NCBI RefSeq assembly: GCF_011082085.1
Contig: NZ_CP041063.1
Location: 744,001 to 808,000, forward strand
Direction: 5' to 3'
Length of the DNA: 64,000 nucleotides
DNA from: Bacillus sp. Cs-700
GTDB lineage: Bacteria > Bacillota > Bacilli > Bacillales > Guptibacillaceae
The notes beneath the pieces were generated by a model, which saw only the letters and a list, made by a program, of their open reading frames with translations, had not been told where the DNA came from and did not search any database. The translations under genes were made by a program, and so were the position numbers. Positions 26,363 through 34,849 of this stretch are shown piece after piece. The first letter of the stretch is position 1. Each line of letters starts with the position of its first letter.

Positions 26363-26444
26363 TCTAAAACACCTTTCAAGTTAGAATTAGATAAGCAAAT
26401 GTTATAGACTTTGTTCTTCAATTTAAAAAAGAAAAAAACCCATA

Positions 26445-26475
26445 TGAATGATCGCTCCTAGATAGTGAAACATTA
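26445..26475 (+). repeat. Array element, class C, weakened
   Basis: ATCGCTCCTAGATAGTGAAA has a T for G in the centre, as does the copy at 37.7 kb. It ends 27 bases before the next stop. Confidence 0.6.
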
Positions 26476-26501
26476 AGCAAATAGTTATTACGAGCTACTG
26501 C

Positions 26502-26660
26502 TTAATAAGTAATCCCAATAATCAGCGCTAACGCCATACAAGTGATTGCTGCAAATTTCGATTGCTTAATTATACGTTCATCACCTTTTCGCAAGGATTC
26601 AAAAAATGTGAGTGTAAAGTAAAAACATAAAACTATTAATAAAATAAGAATGATGCTCAT
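26502..26660 (-). CDS. Small two-span membrane protein
   Basis: 52 residues: MSIILILLIVLCFYFTLTFF is the first membrane segment, a charged loop FESLRKGDERIIKQSK follows, then FAAITCMALALIIGIT. The start at 26660 is set by AGAAGGAATT upstream; the open frame extends further but without a ribosome site. Function unknown. Confidence 0.65.
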   Translation of the reverse strand: MSIILILLIVLCFYFTLTFFESLRKGDERIIKQSKFAAITCMALALIIGITY

Positions 26661-26797
26661 TCCAATTCCTTCTCTGGATACTTCCATACTTGAGATCCAA
26701 CCGCCAATCATTTTTTATTTTGCAACTTACCCTTTTGAAAGAGTTTATGTAATCCACCTATCCTAAGCAAGAGATTGGAATAATTAAATATTACACC

Positions 26798-26828
26798 TTT
26801 CAGTTCTAGTTCCGAGATAACTGAATAA
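26798..26828 (+). repeat. Array element, class C
   Basis: The arms TTTCAGTTCT and AGATAACTGAATAA pair around AGTTCCG. The centre has T for C at one place. It ends one base before the next stop codon. Confidence 0.7.
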
Positions 26829-27182
26829 CTATCTTTGAATCCCATACCAAGAACTCTCTTTAACCGTTAACTCTTCTGTTACTTCATATTCTGCAATTTT
26901 TTCTGTCTTTGGTGATTGATCTCCTATTGAGAAAGCAATAATCCAACTGTCACCTTTTTCAAGGGACGTAAGGTTAATATCTTCTGGATCCTTACCAACT
27001 CTATCTTTAAAGTCGTTTTCGAATTCTTCAAAAACTACCTGAGAAGCCTGACCTAATCGATCAGGTTGATAAAATTCGTATGCCGAAACCAGAATTCCAA
27101 TTAAAACAACAATACCAAAGATGATACTTTTCTTTTTTTGTTCAAAAGTAAAACTCCTCTCCCTGACTAACGAAACTGACAC
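26829..27182 (-). CDS. Single-span membrane-anchored protein of unknown function
   Basis: About 118 residues from a GTG at 27182. A basic stretch (FEQKKK) precedes one membrane segment (SIIFGIVVLIGILVSAYEF). An extracellular domain follows with FEEFENDFKDRVGKDPED and SLEKGDSWIIAFSIGDQ. The longer open frame to 27287 runs into the neighbouring array element and cannot be real there. GAGAGGAG lies near 27160 but no good in-frame start follows it, so the true start is uncertain. Confidence 0.6.
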   Translation of the reverse strand: MSVSLVRERSFTFEQKKKSIIFGIVVLIGILVSAYEFYQPDRLGQASQVVFEEFENDFKDRVGKDPEDINLTSLEKGDSWIIAFSIGDQSPKTEKIAEYEVTEELTVKESSWYGIQR

Positions 27183-27249
27183 AATTGAGTAACCCTCATT
27201 TTTACATTTAAAGAACCATTGCACTTCTTCAAGAATCTTGACCAAACCT

Positions 27250-27350
27250 CTAATACCAATTATTTCAAACCCACCATCATAACTCAATCTTTATTTCACA
27301 TAAAAAAGAGCCTATCTTATTACAGATAAGCTCCGATTTAATTGAAGAGT
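27250..27350 (+). repeat. Array element, class A (long form), archetype
   Basis: It runs from CTAATACCAATTATTTC through the hairpin GAGCCTATCT, TATTAC, AGATAAGCTC to the right arm GATTTAATTGAAGAG. On the minus strand the hairpin is followed by T6. TTGAGT and AATAAT are 17 apart. It ends six bases before the acetyltransferase stop. Confidence 0.92.
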
Positions 27351-27355
27351 ATTAT

Positions 27356-27793
27356 CTATAATGAAATACTCATAGAAATTGTTCTGTTCTTAAAGCCTAG
27401 ATTTTCATATATCTTAATTGCTTTATTTCCATCAAAAACGCTTAAACGAATTTCGGAGTATCCTTCTTGTTTCAATTGTTCAACACCAGTTCTAATCAAT
27501 TGTTTAGAAATACCTTTACCTCTGCATTCCTCTATCACAAATAATTCATAAATAAAACCTAGTTTCTTATCTGAAAACTGGTCTTTACTTCCTCCTAAAA
27601 GAATCCAACCTGTTATTACATCATTTTCAGTTGATATTAAATAATAACTTCCCTTTTTCAAAAGAGATTCTACTAGTTGTTTTGCTTTTTCAATCGTTGG
27701 TTCAGCTTCACCTAAAGTTCCCTCAAATATAGCCTGTGGAGAAAATGCTATTATCTTTTCAATTTCTACCTCATTTGGTTTTCTTATGTCCAT
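27356..27793 (-). CDS. GNAT N-acetyltransferase
   Basis: A 145-residue single-domain acetyltransferase. The acetyl-CoA loop is VIEECRGKGISKQLI (R/QxxGxG/A near 91-96), preceded by a beta strand GFIYELFV and followed by LSVFDGNKAIKIYENLGFK. The substrate is unknown. The start has TTGGAAGGGTTGA upstream. Confidence 0.9.
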   Translation of the reverse strand: MDIRKPNEVEIEKIIAFSPQAIFEGTLGEAEPTIEKAKQLVESLLKKGSYYLISTENDVITGWILLGGSKDQFSDKKLGFIYELFVIEECRGKGISKQLIRTGVEQLKQEGYSEIRLSVFDGNKAIKIYENLGFKNRTISMSISL

Positions 27794-27847
27794 TTATCAA
27801 CTCAACCCTTCCAATTTAGGACGTTTTTTTAAAATTCACTGCTCAAT

Positions 27848-27944
27848 ATACAAATTATTTCAAAACAAAGATAATAAATCCATCCTTTTTCTATAGAAAA
27901 GAGCCTACCTATTACAGATAAGCTCCGAGTTTACGTAAGACTAG
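27848..27944 (+). repeat. Array element, class A (variant left part)
   Basis: It begins ATACAAATTATTTCAAAAC and shares AATAAATCCATC with the copy at 37.62 kb. The hairpin is GAGCCTACCTATTACAGATAAG. The core is GCTCCGAGTTTACGTAAGAC. It is 103 bases before the next stop codon. Confidence 0.85.
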
Positions 27945-28047
27945 TATTCTACATATCTCTTATTGTTCTTGTCCTTTAGCCCCTCTAGTTATACATAAAG
28001 ACTTAAACAATTATTGAATATTGAATAAATGATGTGATATTAAGTCA

Positions 28048-28332
28048 TTATTTCTTACGAATTCGTTCTAAAAATATAGGTCCTATATTTAATAAAATAG
28101 AAACAAGTGTCAAAAACCAAAATGTCCTTGCCATACCAGGTACTACATCCGATAACGCCGCCCAATCTTCTGCTTCTATCCACCGATTTAGATAACTGTA
28201 ATCTGCACAAATTGTTAATGCTGTAAATGATAATGCCATGGCCATAGCAAGCTTATAATCTTTTCCTGCTGCATACAAAGAAAGGTTTATAACAGTTACT
28301 ACTATGGCAATGCCCCCTAATATTGCCCACAT
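28048..28332 (-). CDS. Membrane protein of unknown function
   Basis: 94 residues with three hydrophobic segments (WAILGGIAIVVTVINLSLYA, AMAMALSFTALTICADYS and ARTFWFLTLVSILLNIGPIF) and a basic end. An amphipathic loop RWIEAEDWAALSDVVPG lies between the last two. The start at 28332 follows a GGGGG stretch at seven bases. I recall similar small proteins in Firmicutes, without a function. Confidence 0.7.
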   Translation of the reverse strand: MWAILGGIAIVVTVINLSLYAAGKDYKLAMAMALSFTALTICADYSYLNRWIEAEDWAALSDVVPGMARTFWFLTLVSILLNIGPIFLERIRKK

Positions 28333-28403
28333 TACTATACCCCCATATATATTCACTTAAATGATAACCCATTTTACGTATTAAAGGTTACAGCTCTGTC
28401 AGT

Positions 28404-28480
28404 TAAATCTAATACCATTTGTGCTTAAGTAATAAAGGACTAATGCTTTATTGAACAATCGCTCCGAGATTGTTGAATAA
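28404..28480 (+). repeat. Array element, class C, best palindrome
   Basis: The core is 28448-28480. The arms TTATTGAACAATC and GATTGTTGAATAA are complementary at 12 of 13 positions around GCTCCGA. GTTGAAT in the right arm fits GTTRRRY. To the left, AATACCATTTGTGCTTAAG resembles the copy at 14.14 kb. It ends 17 bases before the hydrolase stop. Confidence 0.92.
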
Positions 28481-28496
28481 CTTATTTACATTGGTA

Positions 28497-29531
28497 TTAT
28501 TGATTTTCATTGAATGAATTTGTAAATTCATTCACATCTTTACTAATTTCCTCATAACGAGTCCAATGGAGGTAATGGTGTCCCTCTAATAAAACAATTT
28601 TACTAGAAGAGGTATTAGTTAACTGCGTCTTATAAAAGGACAGATTGTTTTTACCATCTTCTCTTATGTCCCCTTTTTCGGTAGTGAAAATCAAAACCGG
28701 TATGTTAGGTGGAAATTTCATACCCATCGTCATGTCAATATTATCTTCTATATGATTAGCTTCATTAACCACGCTTTTGTTATAACCCCTCCATGCGGAG
28801 ATCGCCTTTGTCATTTTTATATTTTCTTTAGAATAGGTACCATCACTAACAATAGGTAAAAAACTTTCAGGACTAAACATTAGTGCTAATCTTGCTATAC
28901 CAGTTGGTGCCAAATAACTTAAATACCTCGGCATTGTTGGAGTATTTTCTCCAAAATATTTTAAAGCTTGTGGAAAAGTTGGGTCAATTCCTACAATCGC
29001 TTTAACTTCCTCTGGATATGTAGTAGCAAAATACATACTGTAAATACCAGAAATTGAATGAGGCATCAGAATGTATGGCCCTGTTATGTCCGCTTTTCTT
29101 AATGCTAACCTCATTTCCTCTACAATGTTCTTCACCGTTCGTTCCTTGTTGGTGAAATCGCTCCAACCGTATCCAAAGGGATCTACAACTACAACCCTAT
29201 TAGTCTTTGAAATTTCATCTATCAAAGGTTCAAAATCCAGTACTGGTGCTACTGTTCCAAGGCCACTCATTAAAACGATCGTGTTATCTCCTTCACCTTT
29301 TGAATAAATGTGCATCTCCTTACCGTCAACCTCAACGATTTCCCCTAATGGCTGGTACTTTTTTTGTTCATAAGCGCTTAGTAAGTTACTGTAAATGACC
29401 CAAATAACAAATGCGCCTATTAATACTAATAATAAATTCCTTATAAAAATCAAATACTTATACTTCTTTTCAGCTTTTATCATTAATTCCTTAGACCTAC
29501 TTTCAAACTTTTCTTTAATCTTACATTTCAT
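28497..29531 (-). CDS. Membrane-anchored alpha/beta hydrolase
   Basis: A 344-residue protein with an N-terminal membrane segment (YLIFIRNLLLVLIGAFVIW, about 25-43) and an alpha/beta hydrolase domain outside the cell. The nucleophile elbow is MPHSISGIY (His-Ser-Ile-Ser-Gly), the oxyanion region is VLMSGLGTVAP, and DPFGYGWSD and a late GHHYLHW complete the active site. Substrate unknown. Confidence 0.85.
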   Translation of the reverse strand: MKCKIKEKFESRSKELMIKAEKKYKYLIFIRNLLLVLIGAFVIWVIYSNLLSAYEQKKYQPLGEIVEVDGKEMHIYSKGEGDNTIVLMSGLGTVAPVLDFEPLIDEISKTNRVVVVDPFGYGWSDFTNKERTVKNIVEEMRLALRKADITGPYILMPHSISGIYSMYFATTYPEEVKAIVGIDPTFPQALKYFGENTPTMPRYLSYLAPTGIARLALMFSPESFLPIVSDGTYSKENIKMTKAISAWRGYNKSVVNEANHIEDNIDMTMGMKFPPNIPVLIFTTEKGDIREDGKNNLSFYKTQLTNTSSSKIVLLEGHHYLHWTRYEEISKDVNEFTNSFNENQ

Positions 29532-29678
29532 GGAACTTCCTAGAAATGCTCTTTAGTATTATTTAGAAATAGGTCTTGAGTCTTATAAATTCGTTTGTCT
29601 ATTGAAAATCTTCTAATTGAATTACTGCTTATTTGTTGAAGTACTCGACCTCTTATTTCTCTTTAAAAACGAGGCTGA

Positions 29679-29713
29679 ATTTATTAAAGTTAAGTTCCGA
29701 AATACAAGAATAC
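29679..29713 (+). repeat. Array element, class C, weakened
   Basis: AATTTATTAAAGTTAAGTTCC followed by GAAATACAAGAATAC. The centre reads GTTCCGA. CTTATTTGTTGAAG at 29626 may be a second trace. The 29532-29678 stretch has no gene. Confidence 0.55.
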
Positions 29714-29756
29714 TCAAAATCGAGATATTTAGTGCAGAAATGTAACTACCGAAATT

Positions 29757-30175
29757 TTAGTCGAATAACTCTTCAACTTTGTAAGCTTTAGACCAATGGT
29801 AAGGCTGAACTTCTTCTAGTGTTTTAAAAAGTATTGGTTTATCGTCATTTGAAGTAACTGCTACCCTTAATCTTTTCCCCAGTAAAACAACCTTTCCTGA
29901 CAGACACCACATGGAGTTAATACCTTAAAATCTTCATCTTTATCGTCCCTCACAACACAAATCGAATGAGTAATATTTGTGTTTAGTTTATGTGCTTCTA
30001 AAATCGCACCTGTTTCAATACATAACTCTGTAGAAGCATTTATGACCTTTGGAGCAACACTCGTTAATATTTCACCCTTGTTAGTGTACATTGCTGCTGC
30101 CCCACCCCAGCCAGTTGGGTATCTTTTTACAAGCAGTTCTATTGCAGTTCGATATAATTTTTGTTCAATATCCAA
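29757..30175 (-). pseudogene. Cytidine deaminase-like gene with a late frameshift
   Basis: The zinc motifs are intact: CIETGAILEAH (CxE) and TPCGVCQERL (PCxxC). The frame stops at 29867 after FYWGKD. In the next frame GKRLRVAVTSNDDKPILFK, then TLEEVQPYHWSKAY and a stop at 29757 is the normal continuation. One extra or missing base near 29880 explains it. The truncated 102-residue product retains the active site, so some function is possible. Confidence 0.85.
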
Positions 30176-30218
30176 TATTGTTTCCTCCTAGCTATTACTA
30201 AGTAAAAAAGCAATCATC

Positions 30219-30253
30219 TTTATTATAGAATGGCTCCGATTTAATTGAATAAA
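30219..30253 (+). repeat. Array element, class C, containing a stop codon
   Basis: The arms TTTATTATAGAAT and ATTTAATTGAATAAA lie around GGCTCCG. The stop codon of the minus-strand gene that follows (30241) falls inside the right arm. Confidence 0.78.
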
Positions 30254-30570
30254 TTCCTTTGCTCTTTAAAATAAGACTTTGAAAACATCAGCCACCAAAA
30301 AATAATATAAAAACTACCAATAAGCACATATAAAGCCCAAATAGAACCATGTTGTAGATTAGAAAACCAATGTTCCATTTCGTTATATCCAATTTTCCTG
30401 CCAATGCTATTTATCATAGCAATTAGAGGTGTGGATATAACAAGAATAATGGAGATGACAGTCAAACTTGAATTTATACTTTTAAAAAGACTATATACGC
30501 TAGCACCAAGAGTTATAAAGAACAAGTAATATATAACCCAAACCCAGTTAGGTAATGTTTCCCAATTCAT
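30241..30570 (-). CDS. Membrane protein of unknown function
   Basis: 109 residues with three hydrophobic segments (VWVIYYLFFITLGASVYSLF, LTVISIILVISTPLIAMI and ALYVLIGSFYIIFWWLMF). The last codons lie in the array element. A GGGGAATG ribosome site precedes the start. No family was recognised. Confidence 0.65.
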   Translation of the reverse strand: MNWETLPNWVWVIYYLFFITLGASVYSLFKSINSSLTVISIILVISTPLIAMINSIGRKIGYNEMEHWFSNLQHGSIWALYVLIGSFYIIFWWLMFSKSYFKEQRNLFN

Positions 30571-30657
30571 TCTATCATTCCCCTCCTTTATTGTGCATTT
30601 CCTTGTCTATTTAGAATAAGATAAATAACTTGCTGGATCGTCTCTTGAAGACTAGAA

Positions 30658-30912
30658 CTAATCTTGAACAAATTCTCCAAATCTCTTGACTGCCTCATCT
30701 TTATCAAACAAGCTATACCCGCGAAAATGATCGTCATCAAGTATTCGATAAAGCTGGCTAATGACATTCTACTGTAAAACGTATCTCCCTTTGTTCTCAA
30801 CTTCTTTCCACCAGACCTTACCACCCATCGTTTTGTCTACGCGATATTCGATTTTCTTGTGAGCGAGCAATGGAAAATCCAGTACCTCGGTAAAGTAAAT
30901 CTCACTAACCAT
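30658..30912 (-). pseudogene. Small protein gene with an in-frame TAG
   Basis: One frame of 84 codons reads MVSEIYFTEVLDFPLLAHKK, then DKTMGGKVWWKEVENKGRY, then VLQ, a TAG, and NVISQLYRILDDDHFRGYSL, ending in KRFGEFVQD at 30658. It looks like one continuous small protein with a single nonsense codon at position 48. A different frame across 30588-30824 is also open but has no protein-like features. The family is not named. Confidence 0.6.
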
Positions 30913-30973
30913 TTACTTCCAAGCTGTTTACCCTTACTATTTTACTTAAAAGTAGTTAAGGGTGGGCATATAG

Positions 30974-32197
30974 ATGAAAACGAGCTTTTCTGTAGATAAA
31001 ATTACTTTACGTCGATTTCTTTTACACAAACAGTCTCTATTTGAACCAGATCGATCATTGGAATCGATCTCTCTTGAAAAGACTTTACATATGATTAAAA
31101 AACTGGAATGTGTTCAACTTGATCCAGTATCGGTCGTTGAACGGAACCAGCACTTGGTATTAGCGGCAAGAATGCCTGGTTATGATCCTAAGTATTTGGA
31201 CGATCTTTTATCTGACGGCAAGGTATTTGAATATTTTGCGAATGCAGCCTGTGTCATCCCGATGGAAGACTTTCCTCTGTTCGAACCGACACGGAAACGG
31301 ATCCAGGAAAATGTTGCTGACTCGTTAGAGAGCTTAGAAATCGTTGTAAATACTGTGTTAGAGCAACTAAGGGCAGAGGGTCCCCTTCCTTCTCGTGCTT
31401 TCAAATCAGACAACCGCGTTAACGGCTATTGGGATAACAAGGCCCCGAAGACAAAAGAAACATCCCATGCATTGAACCTGTTGTTGGATGCTGGCATTAT
31501 CCGTGTCGTCAAGCGGGACCGAACTGAACGCTATTTTGATCTTACAGAGCGTACGGTCACCCAGAAATTGTTGAAACAGACGAAAGTCATGGATAGACCT
31601 ACTGCAAAAGATCTGCTGATAGAAAAATACATTCGTGCTTACCGGGTATTTGATCCGAGAGATGCTCGATTTGGTTGGCAAAAAATGACCGCGGCTGAAC
31701 GTCGCGCAGAAATTGAGCGTAGAGTCCAGAATAAAACGGTCATTCCACTTGAAGTCGAAGGTGTAAAACGACAATATTATTTATTGGCAGAGGACTTGGA
31801 GGAACTCGAAACATTCGTTGAGAGTACCAAACAGGAATCCCGTTCACTTGAGAGTACGATCACTTTTCTACCACCGCTCGATAATTTACTTTGGAGTCGT
31901 GAGCGGATCAAAGACCTGTTCGACTTCGATTATAAGTGGGAAATCTACACTCCTCGCGTGAAAAGAAAATACGGCCCATATGCGATGCCGATTTTATATG
32001 GAGATAGACTGATTGGTCGTATGGACCCACAAATTGACCGAAAAAACAAAGTGTTGATTGTACGTTTGCTCCAGCTTGAGCCAGAGGTTAAGCAAACGTC
32101 TGAGTTACGTCAATCATTCCGTAACGCGCTCAATTCTTTTGCCATTTTTAACGGAGCAGATGACATACAAGTTGAGAATTCTGACCTGAACCATTGA
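30974..32197 (+). CDS. YcaQ/AlkZ-like winged-helix DNA glycosylase (HTH_42)
   Basis: A 407-residue member of the family that includes AlkZ and YcaQ, which remove DNA interstrand crosslinks or bulky alkylated bases. The catalytic-type motif is seen in CVQLDPVSVVERNQHLVLAAR (QLD, about 49-51). ARMPGYDPKYLDDLL and FEYFANAACVIP follow, with LLWSRERIKDLFDFDYKWEI in the C-terminal half. It is the longest plus-strand gene within the array. Its own promoter region lies between 30913 and 30973. Confidence 0.85.
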   Translation: MKTSFSVDKITLRRFLLHKQSLFEPDRSLESISLEKTLHMIKKLECVQLDPVSVVERNQHLVLAARMPGYDPKYLDDLLSDGKVFEYFANAACVIPMEDFPLFEPTRKRIQENVADSLESLEIVVNTVLEQLRAEGPLPSRAFKSDNRVNGYWDNKAPKTKETSHALNLLLDAGIIRVVKRDRTERYFDLTERTVTQKLLKQTKVMDRPTAKDLLIEKYIRAYRVFDPRDARFGWQKMTAAERRAEIERRVQNKTVIPLEVEGVKRQYYLLAEDLEELETFVESTKQESRSLESTITFLPPLDNLLWSRERIKDLFDFDYKWEIYTPRVKRKYGPYAMPILYGDRLIGRMDPQIDRKNKVLIVRLLQLEPEVKQTSELRQSFRNALNSFAIFNGADDIQVENSDLNH

Positions 32198-32198
32198 T

Positions 32199-32235
32199 AG
32201 AAATTTTCATTTTATACATGAATTTCTGTTTTTGT
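32199..32235 (+). terminator. Terminator of the glycosylase gene
   Basis: GAAATTTTCAT and ATGAATTTC pair with one bulge, followed by TGTTTTTG. Confidence 0.6.
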
Positions 32236-32588
32236 AGATCATTTTTAATTTTTGTTGATTCATCCTTCATTTTGTTGATATCCGTTCTAATTTTCTTTTG
32301 AAAATAGCTCTGTTAAGCATAAATACTTCATCTCTCCAGGTTCAATAATTTCTTTTTATTTTTTGCTCCTTAATTTATCGAAACAGTTCATATCAAATTA
32401 ATAACTTTAAAAAACCCTGTATTATAGTAACGGGTTCTGATACCTGTCACAAAACATTAATTCACGTAAGAAATTGCATATGTAAATGCATATGATAATC
32501 GCACTATGTTTCGTAATGTACTTGCTAATAAATAAGCCGCACTTTCAATCTTTAACGGATCGATATGTGGCTATTATTTTATCTGGAC
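32236..32588. other. AT-rich non-coding stretch
   Basis: No gene found. There is a small hairpin (AACCCTGT with ACGGGTT, near 32412) and a GCATATGTAAATGCATATG repeat near 32476. Confidence 0.4.
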
Positions 32589-32622
32589 TTATTAAGCTAT
32601 AACTCCGATTTAGTTGAATTAC
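32589..32622 (+). repeat. Array element, class C
   Basis: TTATTAAGCTATAACTCC is followed by GATTTAGTTGAATTAC. The centre starts A instead of G. It ends 12 bases before the stop of the small gene that follows. Confidence 0.65.
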
Positions 32623-32633
32623 TTAGTGATAGT

Positions 32634-32787
32634 TTATGTCTCTTTTGGAAACAAGTAAGAAACCAATAATAAAAAAATACCAATCGTAAGCCCTGTCCAA
32701 GTTATGGCATTAATTGTACTGTATTCTTACAATCCCAAATGCAATCCACTGAATAATATTTCGTTTGCTGTAATCCTTACTTTTCAT
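32634..32787 (-). pseudogene. Tiny membrane protein gene, frameshifted
   Basis: GAGAGGATTAATTT precedes an ATG at 32787. The frame gives MKSKDYSKRNIIQWIAFGIV and then slips. The neighbouring frame gives INAITWTGLTIGIFLLLVSY, then LFPKET and a stop at 32634. Repairing one frameshift would yield a protein of about 50 residues with one or two membrane spans. Confidence 0.6.
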
Positions 32788-32840
32788 AAATTAATCCTCT
32801 CAAGTAGCATAACATCACAATCCTACATCACCCTTACATT

Positions 32841-32887
32841 GGACGCTTGCTTTTTATTGCACAAACGCTCCGATTATCTTGAATAAC
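32841..32887 (+). repeat. Array element, class B
   Basis: GGACGCTTGCTTTTTATTGC, then ACAAACGCTCC and GATTATCTTGAATAAC. GCG and CGC pair in the class B hairpin. Confidence 0.8.
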
Positions 32888-33182
32888 ATCTGACGCAAAC
32901 TATTAACCAACTACTTTTTTAGTTCTACTGGCAAATAAGTTCTTCGTATTGATCTATTTCTTGAGCAATTAAATATATGTATTATATCTATTACTGTATA
33001 AGACGCTGATTATCTTTTGTTTAGTTACCAATCTAAAAGCTTCAATGACCTCTTCATCAAAATATTTGATAACTTTCACCTATATTTTTGCCCTTCACCA
33101 TATTTCTTTGGGTTTGCAACAATGAAGAACATCTTGCTCTTCGGCATTTGGTAACGAGTGCTGACAGACACAGTCATATGAA
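32888..33182. other. Possible remnant coding sequence, unassigned
   Basis: The minus strand contains KVIKYFDEEVIEAFRLVTKQ, then KIISVLYSN, without a proper start or stop context. It may be a fragment of a lost cassette gene. No function can be given. Confidence 0.3.
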
Positions 33183-34100
33183 TCACGCTTCGGCCCGGTT
33201 ATATTGCTGTGGGCAATTTGTTTTTTGGTTCTTTGATTCCTGCACGATGATTACAGAGCTGATCACCATGATCATCCCGATATATTGCCACGTCGATAAG
33301 GTCTCGTTGAAAATGAATAGCCCGATGACAGAGGCAACGACTGGCTCAATGGTTGCTATAATCGAGGCGCGGCTTGATTCCACATATTGAAGACCTTTCG
33401 TGTAGAAAATGTATGGAAGCATCGTAGAAAGAAAGCCAAGTCCGATTACGAGTCCTATCACTTTTAGATCTGTCAAAGTAGAAACTCTCAAATCTAATGC
33501 ACTGAAAGGCACAATTGCGAATGAAGCGAAAAGAAACGTGTACACCGTAACGGTTAATGAGTCATATTTCGAAAGTGCTGCTTTTCCGAATATACTGTAA
33601 AGGGCATAGAAAAATCCTGATCCTAGTCCAACGATTAATCCATAAAACGAAATGGATGAGGTGGAGCCAGAAAAGATTCCAATTACAAGGGAACACCCTA
33701 TCAACGTAATCATTAGGGCGGTGACCTTGCGAGCGGTCAGTGATTCTTTGAAGAGAATGCGAGATAGAATCGTAACAAACGCCGGGGCTGTATAAAGCAA
33801 GATGAATGCAATCGAAATAGAAGACTCTTTCATAGAACTGAACAAACACCAATTGAAAAGGACAATACTAATAATACCAGTACCTATGAAATATCCGGAG
33901 TCCCTCACCTTTATTTTGAACAGATGACGATTCTTTATAAAAACATAAGGGACCATGAAGAGGGAAGCCGTTAACACACGAATTGCTACGACTTCAAGCG
34001 GCGTAAATCCTATCTCATAAAGGTACGTTACGAAAATCCCTATTACTCCCCATAGCGAAGCTCCGATTGCAATCAATAGCCATGCTGATTTACGTTCCAT
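33183..34100 (-). CDS. EamA-family (drug/metabolite) transporter
   Basis: A 305-residue integral membrane protein with ten hydrophobic segments and two repeated EamA domains (about 6-138 and 150-285). GASLWGVIGIFVTYLYEIGF and EPVVASVIGLFIFNETL are typical. Such proteins export metabolites or take up small solutes; the substrate is unknown. AGGAGGGATG provides the ribosome site, favouring the second ATG at 34100. It is a single-gene unit. Confidence 0.88.
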   Translation of the reverse strand: MERKSAWLLIAIGASLWGVIGIFVTYLYEIGFTPLEVVAIRVLTASLFMVPYVFIKNRHLFKIKVRDSGYFIGTGIISIVLFNWCLFSSMKESSISIAFILLYTAPAFVTILSRILFKESLTARKVTALMITLIGCSLVIGIFSGSTSSISFYGLIVGLGSGFFYALYSIFGKAALSKYDSLTVTVYTFLFASFAIVPFSALDLRVSTLTDLKVIGLVIGLGFLSTMLPYIFYTKGLQYVESSRASIIATIEPVVASVIGLFIFNETLSTWQYIGMIMVISSVIIVQESKNQKTNCPQQYNRAEA

Positions 34101-34130
34101 CAACATCCCTCCTATCTATAATCCATTTAT

Positions 34131-34187
34131 GCTAACATAGTAGAGCGCTTACTTTTATTAAGCAAACGCTCCGAAATTGTTGAAGAG
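34131..34187 (+). repeat. Array element, class B, archetype
   Basis: GCTAACATAGTAGAGCGCTT leads into ACTTTTATTAAGCAAACGCT. The core is CTCCGAAATTGTTGAAGAG. GAGCG and CGCTC form the hairpin base, extended by TT and AA. Confidence 0.9.
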
Positions 34188-34238
34188 TTTATAAGCGTGT
34201 AAAGAGATAAAGGTACTAAAAAATCGTTAGTGTTCATT

Positions 34239-34688
34239 TTACGCAGAATTTTGCAAAATATCTTTTATATCATTCAAGTGTCTAATTAATGATACTCCAG
34301 GAACAAAAGCGTATAGGAAACCTTGAATTAGAACTCTCTTCAATGATTTTTTTCTTAGGAGATCGCATCCTCCCCAGAATAGCGCCAACAATATAGGGGA
34401 GAAGAAGAAAAGGTATTGAGTCTGTTGGTGATTGACCAGATCCTTAAGGAGTTCGATCTTCCATTCCTCACCTTTTGGGGGTTCATAGATGATTCTGTTT
34501 TCTTCCAATCCCAGGACGTTATAAGATTGTAATAATAGTTTGTCCTCTTTTACTTCTATCCCTTCGTAACCGAGCGGTGAATATCCAAGCGGATAGGCGA
34601 TGATATAAGACAAGACAAATGCAATCATTAGAAGGGCGATATAGAGAAGGACACGCCTCACTTTCCTTAAAACTTCTTCACTCATCAC
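34239..34688 (-). CDS. Membrane protein of unknown function
   Basis: 149 residues. A first membrane segment (VLLYIALLMIAFVLSYIIAY) precedes an outside domain rich in Glu and Lys (EGIEVKEDKLLLQSYNVLGL). A second segment (YLFFFSPILLALFWGGCDLL) and a basic tail follow. ATGAGTGAA is the likely start, with GTGAGGTGA upstream. It is a single unit. Confidence 0.65.
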   Translation of the reverse strand: MMSEEVLRKVRRVLLYIALLMIAFVLSYIIAYPLGYSPLGYEGIEVKEDKLLLQSYNVLGLEENRIIYEPPKGEEWKIELLKDLVNHQQTQYLFFFSPILLALFWGGCDLLRKKSLKRVLIQGFLYAFVPGVSLIRHLNDIKDILQNSA

Positions 34689-34805
34689 TCACCTCACAAC
34701 CCACAGTTTTCAAAGTCTCTTATCAATATTTGTTAGAGAATGAACAACTTTTGATAAATAATTGGTTTTAGAATAGCGTTTGAGTAACACTATTTGTATC
34801 GTGTG

Positions 34806-34837
34806 TTGGATAATTACTCCGAGATTGCTTAATAAGC
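34806..34837 (+). repeat. Array element, class C
   Basis: TTGGATAATTACTCCGAGAT, then TGCTTAATAAG. It ends 13 bases before the stop of the DUF4181 gene. Confidence 0.72.
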
Positions 34838-34849
34838 ATTATGTAAAAC

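Noticed and set aside
30588-30824. A 78-residue minus-strand open frame
   Set aside because: The adjoining frame (30658-30912) has protein-like sequence on both sides of one TAG, so the open frame is a shadow.
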